This document shows, piece by piece, positions 20,546 through 30,248 of a stretch of DNA of 64,000 nt. How positions within the stretch are numbered: the stretch's first letter is position 1; every line of letters begins with the position of its first letter. The stretch is taken from contig JADYYP010000045.1 in NCBI GenBank assembly GCA_020853575.1, positions 186,001-250,000 of the forward strand, read 5' to 3'. The position numbers were made by a program, and so were the translations under genes. A model generated the notes under the pieces. The model did no database searches and was not told where the DNA came from. It worked only from the letters and a program-made list of their open reading frames with translations. The DNA comes from Planctomycetota bacterium. GTDB taxonomy: Bacteria > Planctomycetota > UBA1135 > GCA-002686595.

Positions 20546-22110
20546 AGCACGAGCCGAGCCGCGGCGGGATCGGGCTTTGGAGTCGCAAGTCGATCGCGCT
20601 CCAAGTGTTCGGAGTGGTGGCTCTGGCGGCCCTGGGCGCGGGCTTGCTCACCTACCTCGCAAGCATGCCCTCGCTGCGCGCGCGCATCGACCTGACGGCG
20701 GTGGGCAAGAACACGCTCGACGAGACGCTCGGCGGTCTGATCGATGCACTCCCCGACAAGGTCACGGTCGACGTGTTCTTCAGGCCCGTCGACGCGCCGC
20801 TCACGCGCGTCGGCGCGGAGGCACAGTCGCGCATGGCGGAACTCCTGTTCGTCGCGCGCAATCAGTTCCCCGCCAAGCTGCGCGTGGTCGAGCACGACTT
20901 GTCCGATGTCTCGAAGGTCGCGATCCGCATGCGCGAGCTCGGGATCGAGGAAGACAACGTCGTCGTCCTGACGCGCAACGACGACAAGGTCGTCCTGAGA
21001 TTGCTGCGCGACATCGCCCGCGTCGATCCCGGGAATCCCGCGCTGCACGTCGAGCCCAGCCTCGAGAGCTTCCGCGGCGAGGAAGCCATGGGCAATGCGC
21101 TGCTGCGCCTGTCGATCGACGAGCAACCGCGCATCGCCTTCACCGTGGGGCACGGCGAACGCGACCTATACGACGTCGAGAAGTCGTTGAATCTGGGCCG
21201 GCTGCGCGCGGCGCTGGTCTCCGACGGCTTCTTCACCGACCGCTGGGATTCGACGCAGACGCCGGAGATTCCGGCGGAGACACGCGTGTTGGCGATCGTC
21301 GATCCCTCGCAGCCGTTCACGCCCGGCGAGGTCGAGCGCATCGTCAAATTCGTGGAGTCCGGTGGGCGACTGCTGGTCGCCACGTCGACCCACGCCGCCG
21401 CCTTCGGAGTCGCCGGTAGCGCCGAGGAGCTGTTGGCCCGATTCGGCATCCAGACCGCCGCGGGCTTCGTGGCCATGCCAGTGCCCGACGGCTTCGGCGG
21501 CTGGCGCACCGGATTGGAGCAATGTGGCACGATCGTCGTCGCCGGCAGCAACTTGGAGTTGCGGCATCCGATCACGGAGTCCTTGGCGCGTTCGGAGGCG
21601 CGCGTGGGCTTGCCCAACGCGCGCGCTTTTGCCGCACTCGGCGCCAAGCCCAAGAACTCGGTGCTGATCGACCTGCTGCGCAGCCCGGAGCTCGCCTGGC
21701 GCGACTTGCCCACCCAGGGTGGCCGCGGCGATTGGAAGTTCGACTCTCGACTGGAGGAAGCCGGGCCATTCGCGCTGGCCATGGCGCTCGCATTCCCACC
21801 CGCAGGCTCCGAGTTGGACCAGCCGGACACCAATGCCGAGCGCAAGGCAGCGCGTGTCGTCGCCCTCGGATCTCCGGATGCGCTCTCGAACGACGCGCTC
21901 GCGCGCAATCGGGATTTCGCCCTGAACACCTTCAACTGGCTGGCTCAGCGCGATCGACGTCTGGTGATCCGTCCGCGCGCCTTCGAGCGACGCGTCCTCG
22001 ACGTGCGCAACAGCACTGCGCTCACGCGACTCAACGTCGTCGCCTGGGGCGTCCTTCCCGGGTCGTTCGCGCTGCTCGGATTCCTGATCGCGCTGCGGCG
22101 CCGGAGATAG
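20536..22110 (+). CDS. GldG-like ABC auxiliary protein (DUF4350/ABC_transp_aux type)
   Basis: A 524-residue protein anchored at both ends. An N-terminal span (about 20-42) and a C-terminal span near the RRRR tail flank a large extracytoplasmic domain. The domain shows the GldG pattern, including GKNTLDETL, 'DVFFRP' and a later 'AIVDPSQPFTPGEVERI-x-KFVESGGRLLV' segment typical of glutamine-amidotransferase-like folds. ATG 20536 lies inside the end of the permease gene. It probably couples the ABC pump to an external partner; the substrate is unknown. Confidence 0.78.
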   Translation: MVVEHEPSRGGIGLWSRKSIALQVFGVVALAALGAGLLTYLASMPSLRARIDLTAVGKNTLDETLGGLIDALPDKVTVDVFFRPVDAPLTRVGAEAQSRMAELLFVARNQFPAKLRVVEHDLSDVSKVAIRMRELGIEEDNVVVLTRNDDKVVLRLLRDIARVDPGNPALHVEPSLESFRGEEAMGNALLRLSIDEQPRIAFTVGHGERDLYDVEKSLNLGRLRAALVSDGFFTDRWDSTQTPEIPAETRVLAIVDPSQPFTPGEVERIVKFVESGGRLLVATSTHAAAFGVAGSAEELLARFGIQTAAGFVAMPVPDGFGGWRTGLEQCGTIVVAGSNLELRHPITESLARSEARVGLPNARAFAALGAKPKNSVLIDLLRSPELAWRDLPTQGGRGDWKFDSRLEEAGPFALAMALAFPPAGSELDQPDTNAERKAARVVALGSPDALSNDALARNRDFALNTFNWLAQRDRRLVIRPRAFERRVLDVRNSTALTRLNVVAWGVLPGSFALLGFLIALRRRR

Positions 22111-22113
22111 CTG

Positions 22114-23859
22114 ATGCACCTGCGGAAGCTGCTGATCGCGGTCGTGGTCGTGGGGGCGCTGTGCGCGCTGGCTTGGTGGCGCGCGCGCCTCGAGCCGAGC
22201 TCGAGTGAGCCAGCCGAGCGCCCGCTCCTCGAGGGCTTCGATCGTTCGCGTGTGCGCGCGCTGCGCGTCGACAACGTCGAGCGCTCCCTGCAATTGCGCA
22301 TCGAGCGCAACGCGAGAGACGAATGGAACATCGTCGATCCACTGGAGTTCCCGGCGGAGAACGCCGTGGTCCAGGTGCTGCTCGAGTCGCTGGCCACGCA
22401 ACATGGCAAGCCAGCGGCCGGAGTCGACGCCTCGAAGGTCTCGTTGGCTCCGCCGCGCGCGGTGCTCGAGATCGAGGAAGACGTCGGTGGTTCGCTGCTG
22501 AAGCGACGCGTGGAGATCGGCGCGATCGACCTGGACCCGACCTTCGCGTTCGTGCGCGTCGACGGCCAGATCCTGCGCACCGAACGCGCCTTGGACACGA
22601 CACTCGATCGCGACCTCCACGACTGGCGCTCCCGCTCGCTGTGGACCGTCTTCCCCAAGGACATCGTCGAAGTTCGCCGCCAAGGCAGCGTCTTGCTGAA
22701 CGCGGAACAGGTCGCGCGCGACCTCACGTTCGCGGCGGTCCTGGACGGCAACTGGCGCGCGACCGCGCCCTTCAGCGCGCAGCTCGACCCAGACGCGTTC
22801 CTGCGTTGGCTCGTGGCCGCTTCGACGATGCGCGCGCAGTTCTTCATCGATTCTCCGGGAGCGCTCGTCAACTACGGCCTCGATCCGGCGCCTCTGCGAA
22901 TCGACCTGGCGCAGGCGGACGGCAAGAGCGAATCGTTGCTACTCGCGCCCGAGCCGCAGGGCGAGCTGTGGTACGCCGCGCGGGTGGGTTCACCCCACGT
23001 CTACCGCGTGGGCGGCGACACGGTGCTGTCGATCGCTCCGCCCAGCGCGATGTTGCTCGACCGCGAGATGGTGCGGTTGGTCACCGAGAGCGTCGATCGA
23101 CTCGAGCTGGCGTGCGACGGCAAGGAGAGCGTGCTGCGCCGCACCGAGCGGGGTTGGCGCATCACCGGCAAGCGCGACGGAGTGGTCGTCGTCGACGGCG
23201 ACCCGGCCGATGCGCAACTCGTTCTCGATGCCATCGCGGGGCTCGAACGGTCGCGCTACGACGACTTCTTGTTCGATGCGAATTGGTCGAGCTCCGAGAG
23301 CCGCGGCTACGTGCGTGTGGGCACCGCAGACGACCTGCAGGGCGGAGAGTTCGGTCCCGCTTACCGCACACGCGACGGGATCGACGGCGTGTGTTTTCGA
23401 CGGCTTGGGGACCAACTCGTGTCCTTGGTTTCGCACGAGGTCGAGGCACTGGCGCAGCGCGATCCGCTCGCCTGGCGCAGCCTCGAACTTCACAAGATCC
23501 CCGAGCTCGAGGTGGCACGGATCGAGTTCTCGTTCCGCGGCGGCCAGCGTGCCTATGCCCGCGAGGACAAGGGCAAATGGGTGCGCATGGGCACGACCTC
23601 CGAGGCCAAGGAGTTCGCGAAGCTGGTCGACGGGCTGCTGGCGATGCGCGCCGTCGAGCTCGGAACGCGCTCCGATCAGGCTCTGACCGATGAGCTCGTC
23701 GTGCGCATCCAGCGCTACTCGGGCGCGGCCTTCGAGTTCAGTCTGGGCCAATGGAACGATGCCGGCACCCCGCGCGCGGTGTACCGCAGCTCCGAGCGCT
23801 TCGCACAGGTCCGACCTGAGCTGGCAGCTGGACTTCGCCTGCTCTTCGCCGACGGTTGA
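22114..23859 (+). CDS. DUF4340 membrane-anchored protein of the Gld-like cassette
   Basis: A 581-residue protein with one N-terminal membrane span (about 5-23) and a long extracytoplasmic region rich in beta strands and charged residues. The pattern (W-x-I, repeated 'V...LLESLA' and 'LWYAARVGSPHVYRV' blocks) fits DUF4340, a family that regularly follows GldG-like genes. It starts 3 nt after the GldG-like stop and closes the operon. The molecular role is unknown; a structural partner of the transporter is the best inference. Confidence 0.7.
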   Translation: MHLRKLLIAVVVVGALCALAWWRARLEPSSSEPAERPLLEGFDRSRVRALRVDNVERSLQLRIERNARDEWNIVDPLEFPAENAVVQVLLESLATQHGKPAAGVDASKVSLAPPRAVLEIEEDVGGSLLKRRVEIGAIDLDPTFAFVRVDGQILRTERALDTTLDRDLHDWRSRSLWTVFPKDIVEVRRQGSVLLNAEQVARDLTFAAVLDGNWRATAPFSAQLDPDAFLRWLVAASTMRAQFFIDSPGALVNYGLDPAPLRIDLAQADGKSESLLLAPEPQGELWYAARVGSPHVYRVGGDTVLSIAPPSAMLLDREMVRLVTESVDRLELACDGKESVLRRTERGWRITGKRDGVVVVDGDPADAQLVLDAIAGLERSRYDDFLFDANWSSSESRGYVRVGTADDLQGGEFGPAYRTRDGIDGVCFRRLGDQLVSLVSHEVEALAQRDPLAWRSLELHKIPELEVARIEFSFRGGQRAYAREDKGKWVRMGTTSEAKEFAKLVDGLLAMRAVELGTRSDQALTDELVVRIQRYSGAAFEFSLGQWNDAGTPRAVYRSSERFAQVRPELAAGLRLLFADG

Positions 23860-23916
23860 CGGCTCGCAGCACCTCGCCCGGACCACGCGCGCCGGCAGAA
23901 CGAGCGTGGCGCAGGC

Positions 23917-23945
23917 TTGTCGTGCCACGCGGCACTCCCTAGGGT
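23917..23945 (+). promoter_or_regulatory. Sigma70-type promoter candidate (TTGTCG-N17-TAGGGT) for mrfAB
   Basis: The two hexamers are 17 bp apart. Transcription would start near 23952 and include the GGAG Shine-Dalgarno at 23966-23969. The -10 is weak (TAnnnT only). Confidence 0.35.
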
Positions 23946-23974
23946 GACGCGAACATCCACCGAACGGAGCCTCC

Positions 23975-26389
23975 GTGCAACCGCCTTCCGACGCATCCGA
24001 TCGACCCTCCGCGCGGACCGGCGGCGCTCGCCGAGCGCGCTCGTCGCGCACCGTCCGCACCCTCGTCGAGGAGCTCAAGTCCGATCCGGAGTTCGGTCCG
24101 CGCTTCGAGCATTGGCACACGGTCGCGGCGCGACCCGAGCACAGTGAGGCACTGCCCGAGGCCCTCGACCCCCGACTGCGCTCGCTGCTGGAAAGCCGCG
24201 GTCAAGGGCGACTCTACGCGCATCAAGCGCGCGCGATCGAGCTGGCGCTCGCGGGTCATGACGTGCTCGTCGCCACGCCCACGGCGTCGGGCAAGACCCT
24301 GTGCTACATCGCGCCGATCCTGCAGCGCTTGCTCGAAACCCAGGGCAGCGCGCGCACCATCGCGCTCTTCCCGACCAAGGCCCTGAGCCAGGACCAGTCG
24401 ACCAGTCTCAATGCCATGATCGCGGCGCTCGGCCAAGACTGGCACAGCTTCACCTACGACGGCGACACGCCGCCGTCGGTGCGACGCACGCTGCGTGACG
24501 ACGGTCACATCGTGCTCACCAATCCGTGGATGCTGCACGCCGGAATCTTGCCCAACCACGCCAAGTGGTCGGAGCTGTTCGCGAATCTGCGCACGATCGT
24601 GATCGACGAGGTCCACACGCTCTCAGGCGTGTTCGGATCGAGCGTGGCCAATGTGCTGCGGCGCCTCACGCGCATCGCCGAACACTACGGCAGCCGGCCG
24701 CAGTTCCTGCTTTCGTCCGCGACCCTGCGCGAGCCCGCCGCTCACGCCAAGCGCCTGACCGGCCGCGTCGTCGAGGTGGTCTCCGAGGACGGCTCGCCTT
24801 CCGGCGAGCGCTTCTTCGGTGTCTTCAACCCACCGATGCTCGATCGTGTCGCCGGCCTGCGCGCCGACGCGCTCGAGGAAGCCAGGCGACTGGCGACACG
24901 CATCTGCGGAGAGAACCGTCAGACGATCTTCTTCTGCCAACGGCGCACCTCGGTCGAGGTGCTCACGCGCTATCTCAAGGAGAGCTCGCACGAGCTCGGC
25001 CTCGAGCCGGACGAAATCCGCGGCTACCGCGGCGGCTACTTGCCGTTGCACCGGCGCGAGATCGAGGAAGGTCTGCGCAACGGCACGGTCAAGGTCGTGG
25101 TCTCGACCAATGCGCTCGAGCTGGGCATCGACATCGGCCGGCTCGACGTCGCCGTGCTGGTCGGATATCCGGGCTCGCAGGCTTCGTTTTGGCAGCGCGC
25201 GGGCCGCGTCGGCCGTCGCGGACAACCCAGCCTGACCGTCCTGATCGCGCGCTCGGACCCGCTGGACCAGTATCTCACGGCGCACCCCGACTTCCTGTTC
25301 CGCGCGCCGCGCGAGAGCCTCGGCCTCGACCCCGACAACCTCGTGATCCTCTCCGAGCAGGTCAAATGCGCCGCGTTCGAGCTGCCGTTCCGCGACGCAC
25401 AGCTCGAGCGCGATGCGTTCGGCGCAGCGCCGCACGTCCCCGAGATCCTCGACTACCTGGCCAGCGAGTCGCGCCTGCTCCTGCGGCGCGACGACACCTG
25501 GCACTGGATCGCCGACGCCTACCCGGCTCAAGACGTGACGCTCGCCGGAGGTGGCCCGGACAACGTGCTGATCCTGGACGTCGAGACCAAGAAGGCGATC
25601 GGGGAGATCGACCGCGAGGGTTCGATCACGACCGTGCACGAGGGTGCGATCTACCAGGTTCAGGGGGAGACCTGGAAAGTCGAGCGCTTCGACTTCGAGA
25701 ATCGACGCGCGTACGTGCGTCAGGTCGAGAGCGACTACTTCACCGAGGCCGAGGTCGACACGACTCTGCAGGTGCTGCGCCTGGAGCGACATGCGGAGCG
25801 ACAGCGCATCGGTGGTGGCGAGGACTACGGGATTTGGTCGGGTGAAGTGCACGTCACGACGGTCGCGACCCAGTACAAGAAGATCCGCTTCTACACGCGC
25901 GAGAACGTCGGCACCGAGGACATCCACCTGCCTCCGGAGGAGCTCGACACCCAGGCCTTCGTGCTGACGCTCTCGCAGGAGTCCGCGGATGCGCTCGAGC
26001 TCGTGGGCAGTGAGCGCAGCTCCGCCTGGCGTGCGGCGGGTTCGCTGCTGCGACGGGTCGCGCCACTCTTCTTGCGCTGCCAGCCGCAGGATCTGGGCTT
26101 GAGCTGCGAGGTGCGCTCGCCTCACTTCCTCAGGCCGGCGATCGTCTTGTACGACCGAGTGCAGGGTGGCGTCGGACTGGCGGACGTGCTGTTCGAGGCG
26201 CATCGCGACGTGCTGCTGGCGGCGCTCACGGTCGTCGAGCATTGCGAATGCCGGCAGGGCTGCCCGGGGTGCGTCGGTCCGCGCGCCGAATGCGGCGCGC
26301 TGGGCAAGAGCGCCGCGCGCCGCGTGCTCGCGCACCTGTGCCAAGGGCCACTCGCGCTCGAGCGCCCGCTCGCGAGTCACTCTCCGTGA
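23975..26389 (+). CDS. mrfA: MrfA/YprA-like DEAD/DEAH helicase with DUF1998 domain
   Basis: An 804-residue superfamily 2 helicase. Walker A is ATPTASGKT (about 101-109), motif II is DEVH, and motif VI is QRAGRVGRRGQ. The C-terminal DUF1998 region ends in a zinc-type cysteine cluster (CEC-x3-CPGC) near residue 757. Bacillus MrfA (YprA) has the same layout and works with the exonuclease MrfB to repair mitomycin C damage independently of UvrABC. The next gene is an MrfB-like exonuclease overlapping by 4 nt, which strongly supports this assignment. The GTG start at 23975 has a GGAG Shine-Dalgarno 5 nt upstream. Generic Lhr-like helicases are the alternative. Confidence 0.88.
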   Translation: MQPPSDASDRPSARTGGARRARSSRTVRTLVEELKSDPEFGPRFEHWHTVAARPEHSEALPEALDPRLRSLLESRGQGRLYAHQARAIELALAGHDVLVATPTASGKTLCYIAPILQRLLETQGSARTIALFPTKALSQDQSTSLNAMIAALGQDWHSFTYDGDTPPSVRRTLRDDGHIVLTNPWMLHAGILPNHAKWSELFANLRTIVIDEVHTLSGVFGSSVANVLRRLTRIAEHYGSRPQFLLSSATLREPAAHAKRLTGRVVEVVSEDGSPSGERFFGVFNPPMLDRVAGLRADALEEARRLATRICGENRQTIFFCQRRTSVEVLTRYLKESSHELGLEPDEIRGYRGGYLPLHRREIEEGLRNGTVKVVVSTNALELGIDIGRLDVAVLVGYPGSQASFWQRAGRVGRRGQPSLTVLIARSDPLDQYLTAHPDFLFRAPRESLGLDPDNLVILSEQVKCAAFELPFRDAQLERDAFGAAPHVPEILDYLASESRLLLRRDDTWHWIADAYPAQDVTLAGGGPDNVLILDVETKKAIGEIDREGSITTVHEGAIYQVQGETWKVERFDFENRRAYVRQVESDYFTEAEVDTTLQVLRLERHAERQRIGGGEDYGIWSGEVHVTTVATQYKKIRFYTRENVGTEDIHLPPEELDTQAFVLTLSQESADALELVGSERSSAWRAAGSLLRRVAPLFLRCQPQDLGLSCEVRSPHFLRPAIVLYDRVQGGVGLADVLFEAHRDVLLAALTVVEHCECRQGCPGCVGPRAECGALGKSAARRVLAHLCQGPLALERPLASHSP

Positions 26390-27708
26390 GCGGTGCATTC
26401 CACGAACGGCTGCGGCGACTGCGCAAGGACACGACCGCGGTCCCGGCCGCTGGTCGAGCCGAGCCCGCTCTGCCCGGGTGGTTCAAGTCGCGCCTCGCTG
26501 CGCGTCGACCGCTCGCGGCATCTTCGGGGCCCACAACGGATCGGCGGAGCGTGGGACCACCGCTGGGGCTATCGCTCGAGCAGGGGAATCGCGGCGTGTT
26601 CGCAGCGCGCGTCACGCGTTGGCCGTCGACGTACGCGCACGGGAAGACCACGCTCGGCTCGGTCGAGCGCATTTCGCGCGACGTCTGGGGTTTGGTGGCT
26701 CGAGACGCGCAGGTGAGCGGCCTCGATCCACTGCGCGCGGTCTACCTCGACATCGAGACCACCGGCCTCAGCGGTGGGGCGGGGACCAAGTCGTTCCTGG
26801 TCGGCCTCGGTCACTTCTCGGACGGCGAGTTCGAGCTCTGGCAAGGCTTCTTGCGCGGCCCCGAGGAAGAAGCCGCGATGCTGGCGAGTTGCGCGGAGCG
26901 CATTGCCGCGTCCGCCGGAGTGGTGTCGTACTTCGGCAAGTCGTTCGACCGCCATCGGCTCGAAGACAAGATGCGCATGCACGGAATCGCCGCGCCATTC
27001 GCGCGACTGCCGCATTTCGACCTGTACCACGCCTGTCGCCGCGTGTACGGCGGCCTGTGGAGCGACACCCGCTTGGCGACAGCCGAGCGCGAGATTTGTG
27101 GTGTCGTCCGCGAGCACGATCTTCCCGGCTCCTTCGCGCCCGCAGCTTGGTTCGATTTCCTTTCTGGACGCCCGCACTTGCTCGAGGAGGTCTTCCGTCA
27201 CAATCGCGACGACGTCTTGAGCTTGGTGTCGCTCGCGGCGCGCCTCGGCGGTCTCGGCGGCCAGGCCCATGCCGGGGAGCACGATGCCCCCGAGGCACTG
27301 CGACGACGCGCTGCTGAATGTCGCGCGCTGGCCGAGGCCTGCGCGCGCGCCAAGCGCTGGGAAGAGAGCCTCGAATGGGCCAAGCGGGCGCTCGAGCTTT
27401 GCACCGAGGCCGAACCGCGACGCGAGGCACTCGAGCTCGTCAGCGTTGCCTTGAAAGCCTGCGCACGGACCCCGGAGCGACTCGCCGTGCTGCGGGAATT
27501 GGCACACGCAGCGCGCGACGAGCGCGCTGCGCGAGCTTGCCTCGAGTGGGCCGCGGATCTCGGGCACGGTGCTCCAGCCGAAGCGCGCGCCGCACTGGAA
27601 CTCGGCGCGGGCATCGCCGGGGAGTGCTCAGGCCCCGGGATTCCCGCGCTCGCGGCGCGGATCGACCGACGCCTGCACGCGCTGTCACGTGCCGCGCGAA
27701 GTGAGTGA
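26386..27708 (+). CDS. mrfB: MrfB/YprB-like 3'-5' exonuclease with helical C-terminus
   Basis: A 440-residue protein with an RNase-H-like (DnaQ/DEDD) exonuclease domain at about 110-300. Exo I is YLDIETTGLSGG, a middle motif is HFDLYH, and Exo III is HNRDDVLSLV, so the acidic metal ligands are present. The C-terminal quarter is helical, TPR-like and Ala/Arg-rich, as in Bacillus MrfB. The GTG at 26386 overlaps the helicase stop (GTGA). The role inferred from the pair is processing of cross-linked or bulky DNA lesions; nothing in the sequence shows the lesion specificity. Confidence 0.85.
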   Translation: MSGAFHERLRRLRKDTTAVPAAGRAEPALPGWFKSRLAARRPLAASSGPTTDRRSVGPPLGLSLEQGNRGVFAARVTRWPSTYAHGKTTLGSVERISRDVWGLVARDAQVSGLDPLRAVYLDIETTGLSGGAGTKSFLVGLGHFSDGEFELWQGFLRGPEEEAAMLASCAERIAASAGVVSYFGKSFDRHRLEDKMRMHGIAAPFARLPHFDLYHACRRVYGGLWSDTRLATAEREICGVVREHDLPGSFAPAAWFDFLSGRPHLLEEVFRHNRDDVLSLVSLAARLGGLGGQAHAGEHDAPEALRRRAAECRALAEACARAKRWEESLEWAKRALELCTEAEPRREALELVSVALKACARTPERLAVLRELAHAARDERAARACLEWAADLGHGAPAEARAALELGAGIAGECSGPGIPALAARIDRRLHALSRAARSE

Positions 27709-27752
27709 GCGATGGCACACGAGCGGCCGGCGTGGATGCGGCCGGTCGACGA

Positions 27753-28682
27753 CTAGAGCGCGAAGGACCGCCCCTTGTCGTGCACCGTCAAGACCGGTGT
27801 GCGCGCCAGCCTCAGCACTTGCCAAGTGACGCTGCCGAGCAGCGCCGCCGCCAGCGCCGAGCGACCGTGCGTGCCCATCACGATCACTTGGAAGCGATCT
27901 TGCGCGGACAGGATGGCGCGCGCCGGGTCGTCGTCCACGAACTCGGCCGAGTGCTGCACGCCTTGCCAGTCGAACTCCTCGACGAAGCGACCGAAGGCCT
28001 CGTACTCGACGTTGCGCAAGGAATCGATGGTGTACGGCAGAGGTCCGGCCGGAACGTCCATGCCGGCACCGTAGAACAGCTCGGGCCTCACGAAGCACTC
28101 GAGCACGTGCAGGCGAGCGTTCATCGTGCGCGCGAGAGACAGCGCGTAAGCCAGAACACCGCGGCTACTTTCCGAGAGGTCGATCGGAACGAGCACGCGC
28201 TCGATGGCGCGCGGCGGCTCGACCTGCGTCCACACCGGGCATTCGGCGCGCGCGTACAAGGCCCGAGCCAGGCCACCGAGATCGAGTTGCTTGCGCTTCC
28301 CGCTGTCGCCGACGACCAACAGGTCGCAGGCGCTCTCGCGCGCCCGATCGAGCACGACCCGCGCCGGCGATCCTACGGACACCGTCAGCAAGTCCGAGAG
28401 TGGTCGCCCCGCGACGCGCACGTCCGCGTGGCGATGGGACAGGTGGGCCGCGATCGACTGCTGAGCTTGCTCCGCGCGCTGCCGCGACAGGTTCTCGCTC
28501 GAGAGCCCGGCAAAGGTCGTCGGCCCCACGAGGATCGGCGGCACGACGTGCAGCAGGTCGAGTTGGGCGCCGGTGCGCTCGGCGATAGCCGCCGCGGCGC
28601 GCACCGCGTGATCCGAGGTGGCGCCTTCCGCGACACAGGCGAGGATGCGCTGCGCTGCAAAAGTCCGTGACGGTGCGTTCAT
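27753..28682 (-). CDS. Tandem universal stress protein (UspA-type)
   Basis: A 309-residue protein with two Usp domains (about 8-140 and 152-305). The second carries the ATP-binding signature G-x2-G-x9-G(S/T) as MGTHGRSALAAALLGSVT. The first has a shortened version (VGDSGKRKQLDLGGLA), so probably only the C-terminal half binds nucleotide. ATG 28682 has an AGGAGA Shine-Dalgarno. The gene stands alone, convergent with mrfB and divergent from the degenerate receiver gene. Confidence 0.9.
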   Translation of the reverse strand: MNAPSRTFAAQRILACVAEGATSDHAVRAAAAIAERTGAQLDLLHVVPPILVGPTTFAGLSSENLSRQRAEQAQQSIAAHLSHRHADVRVAGRPLSDLLTVSVGSPARVVLDRARESACDLLVVGDSGKRKQLDLGGLARALYARAECPVWTQVEPPRAIERVLVPIDLSESSRGVLAYALSLARTMNARLHVLECFVRPELFYGAGMDVPAGPLPYTIDSLRNVEYEAFGRFVEEFDWQGVQHSAEFVDDDPARAILSAQDRFQVIVMGTHGRSALAAALLGSVTWQVLRLARTPVLTVHDKGRSFAL

Positions 28683-28931
28683 GGCACATCTCCTTCGGTC
28701 GGACGCAATCAGGGCATAACCGGGGCGTGGATCGAGCTCCGCTGTCCGATGGTCGTACTGGGGAACGCCGTAGTGGGTACCGCGATCGCGAGCCACGCAC
28801 TACCATGGCAGCGGCTCGACACGGCCCGTCGCGCGCGCTGCGCGCAGGACGAGCCCTGTCGCGTGGACCAGGGAGCTCGAACCCTCGCGGACGCACGACG
28901 CCCGCAGACACGAGGAGAAAGCGGAGCTGCG

Positions 28932-29591
28932 ATGCGGATCTTGATCGCCGATCGTCATCCCGAAGAGCGCGGGTCTCCCGAGCAAATCCTGCGCGGCTCA
29001 GCCCACGCGACCTGTGTCGTGCCAGACGCGCCGGCGCTCCTGGTGGCCGCGCGGCGCGCGAGCTTCGGCGCGTTCGTGATGCGCCTGAGCGTGCCGCTGA
29101 CCGACGACTTGCTCGTCTATCGCACATTGCGCAGCGACTCGCGTTTGCGCGACGTCCCAGTGATCTTCTGCATCGATGGTGAGACCGAACCGTCCGATGC
29201 CGCCTGCGCGCTGGCCGCGGGTGCGGAGTACGTGCTCGTGGAGCCACTCGAACGCGAGCGCCTGCTGGCCGCGGTCGACGACATCGATCGCGCTGGATTC
29301 GAGGTCATTCCAGCTCCTCGGAGCTCGACGTTCCCTGCGCGCCGCGCACGGGACGAAGTCGCTCCGCTCCGGCCGGCCGCGCAAGTTTCGCCCGAGAGCC
29401 CGGCCCTGTTGCTCGAGTTCGGAGACTTGCTGACCTCGCTGATCGGACACGTCGAGACCCTCCGACTCGAATTGGATTCGCGCGCGTCGTGGCGCGCACA
29501 GAGCACGCTCGACGAGCTCGGCCGCTGCAGTGCGCGCGCCGCGGACTTGTTGAGGCGCTTCCAGAGCTCCCAGGTCGAGCGCTCGTCCTGA
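28932..29591 (+). CDS. Degenerate receiver domain joined to a kinase-DHp-like helical segment
   Basis: A 219-residue protein. Residues 1-120 follow the receiver fold (MRILIADRHP at the start; 'LRDVPVIFCIDG' and 'GAEYVLVEPLERERLLAAV' at the right spacing). The phospho-acceptor Asp position is Arg51, only one acidic-pocket Asp (Asp7) remains, and the conserved Lys in 'KP' is Glu. Residues about 155-212 resemble the DHp helices of histidine kinases (LLTSLIGHVETLRLEL), but the H-box His is not in its place. It should not accept phosphate in the standard way; a scaffold or inhibitor of a kinase is possible. The Shine-Dalgarno GGAG supports ATG 28932. No kinase gene adjoins it. Confidence 0.6.
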   Translation: MRILIADRHPEERGSPEQILRGSAHATCVVPDAPALLVAARRASFGAFVMRLSVPLTDDLLVYRTLRSDSRLRDVPVIFCIDGETEPSDAACALAAGAEYVLVEPLERERLLAAVDDIDRAGFEVIPAPRSSTFPARRARDEVAPLRPAAQVSPESPALLLEFGDLLTSLIGHVETLRLELDSRASWRAQSTLDELGRCSARAADLLRRFQSSQVERSS

Positions 29592-29624
29592 ACACCGCGC
29601 GCTCGGTCGGCGCTCGGGCTCGTC

Positions 29625-30248
29625 TCACCCGCGCGCGCCGCCGCGTTCGACGGTCGCTCCGGCGAGTCCGGCGAAGTGGCGCTGGATCGCATCCGGCAGC
29701 GCCAGCTTCTCTTCCTCGAACACGCGTTCGGCGAGTGTGTGGGAGTCGTCGCCGTCCCGCACCGGAACGCGGCGCTGGAGGACGATCGGACCGCGGTCGT
29801 ACTCGTTGGTGACGTAATGCACGGTGCAGCCGCTCTCGCGCTCTCGCGCCTCGATCACGGCACGGTGGACGCGCTCGCCGAAATAGCCCTTGCCGCCGAA
29901 CTTGGGCAACAGCGCCGGGTGGATGTTGAGCACGCGGCCGAGCCACGCATCGGGGATCGGAAGCAGCCGCAGAAAGCCGGCCAACACCACCAGATCGACA
30001 CGACGCGCTTCGATCTCGGCGAACACCGCGCGACCAAAGGCCTGGGCGTCGGCGAAATCGCGGTGGTCGACGACCCGCGACTCCAGGCCGTGGCGCGCGG
30101 CGCGCTCCAGCGCGAAGGCCGACGGAGTGTTGGAGAGCACGAGTGCGATCTCGACATCCAACTCGCCGCGCTCGATGCACTGCACCAGGTTCTCCAGCGA
30201 GCGACCCGTGCCGGAGACCAGGACCGCGATCCTCGGACGCGCGTTCAT
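29625..30248 (-). CDS. purN: Phosphoribosylglycinamide formyltransferase
   Basis: A 207-residue enzyme for step 3 of purine synthesis: formyl transfer from 10-formyl-tetrahydrofolate to GAR. The catalytic set is intact: Asn108 and His110 in LNIHPALLPK and Asp151 in NEYDRGP. The N-terminal phosphate loop is VSGTGRSLENL. The insertion FGGKGYFGERVH replaces the shorter E. coli segment and is seen in other phyla. ATG 30248 overlaps the stop of the PNP-like gene (ATGA). It is the last gene of the tilS operon, and no other pur gene is nearby. Confidence 0.93.
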   Translation of the reverse strand: MNARPRIAVLVSGTGRSLENLVQCIERGELDVEIALVLSNTPSAFALERAARHGLESRVVDHRDFADAQAFGRAVFAEIEARRVDLVVLAGFLRLLPIPDAWLGRVLNIHPALLPKFGGKGYFGERVHRAVIEARERESGCTVHYVTNEYDRGPIVLQRRVPVRDGDDSHTLAERVFEEEKLALPDAIQRHFAGLAGATVERGGARG

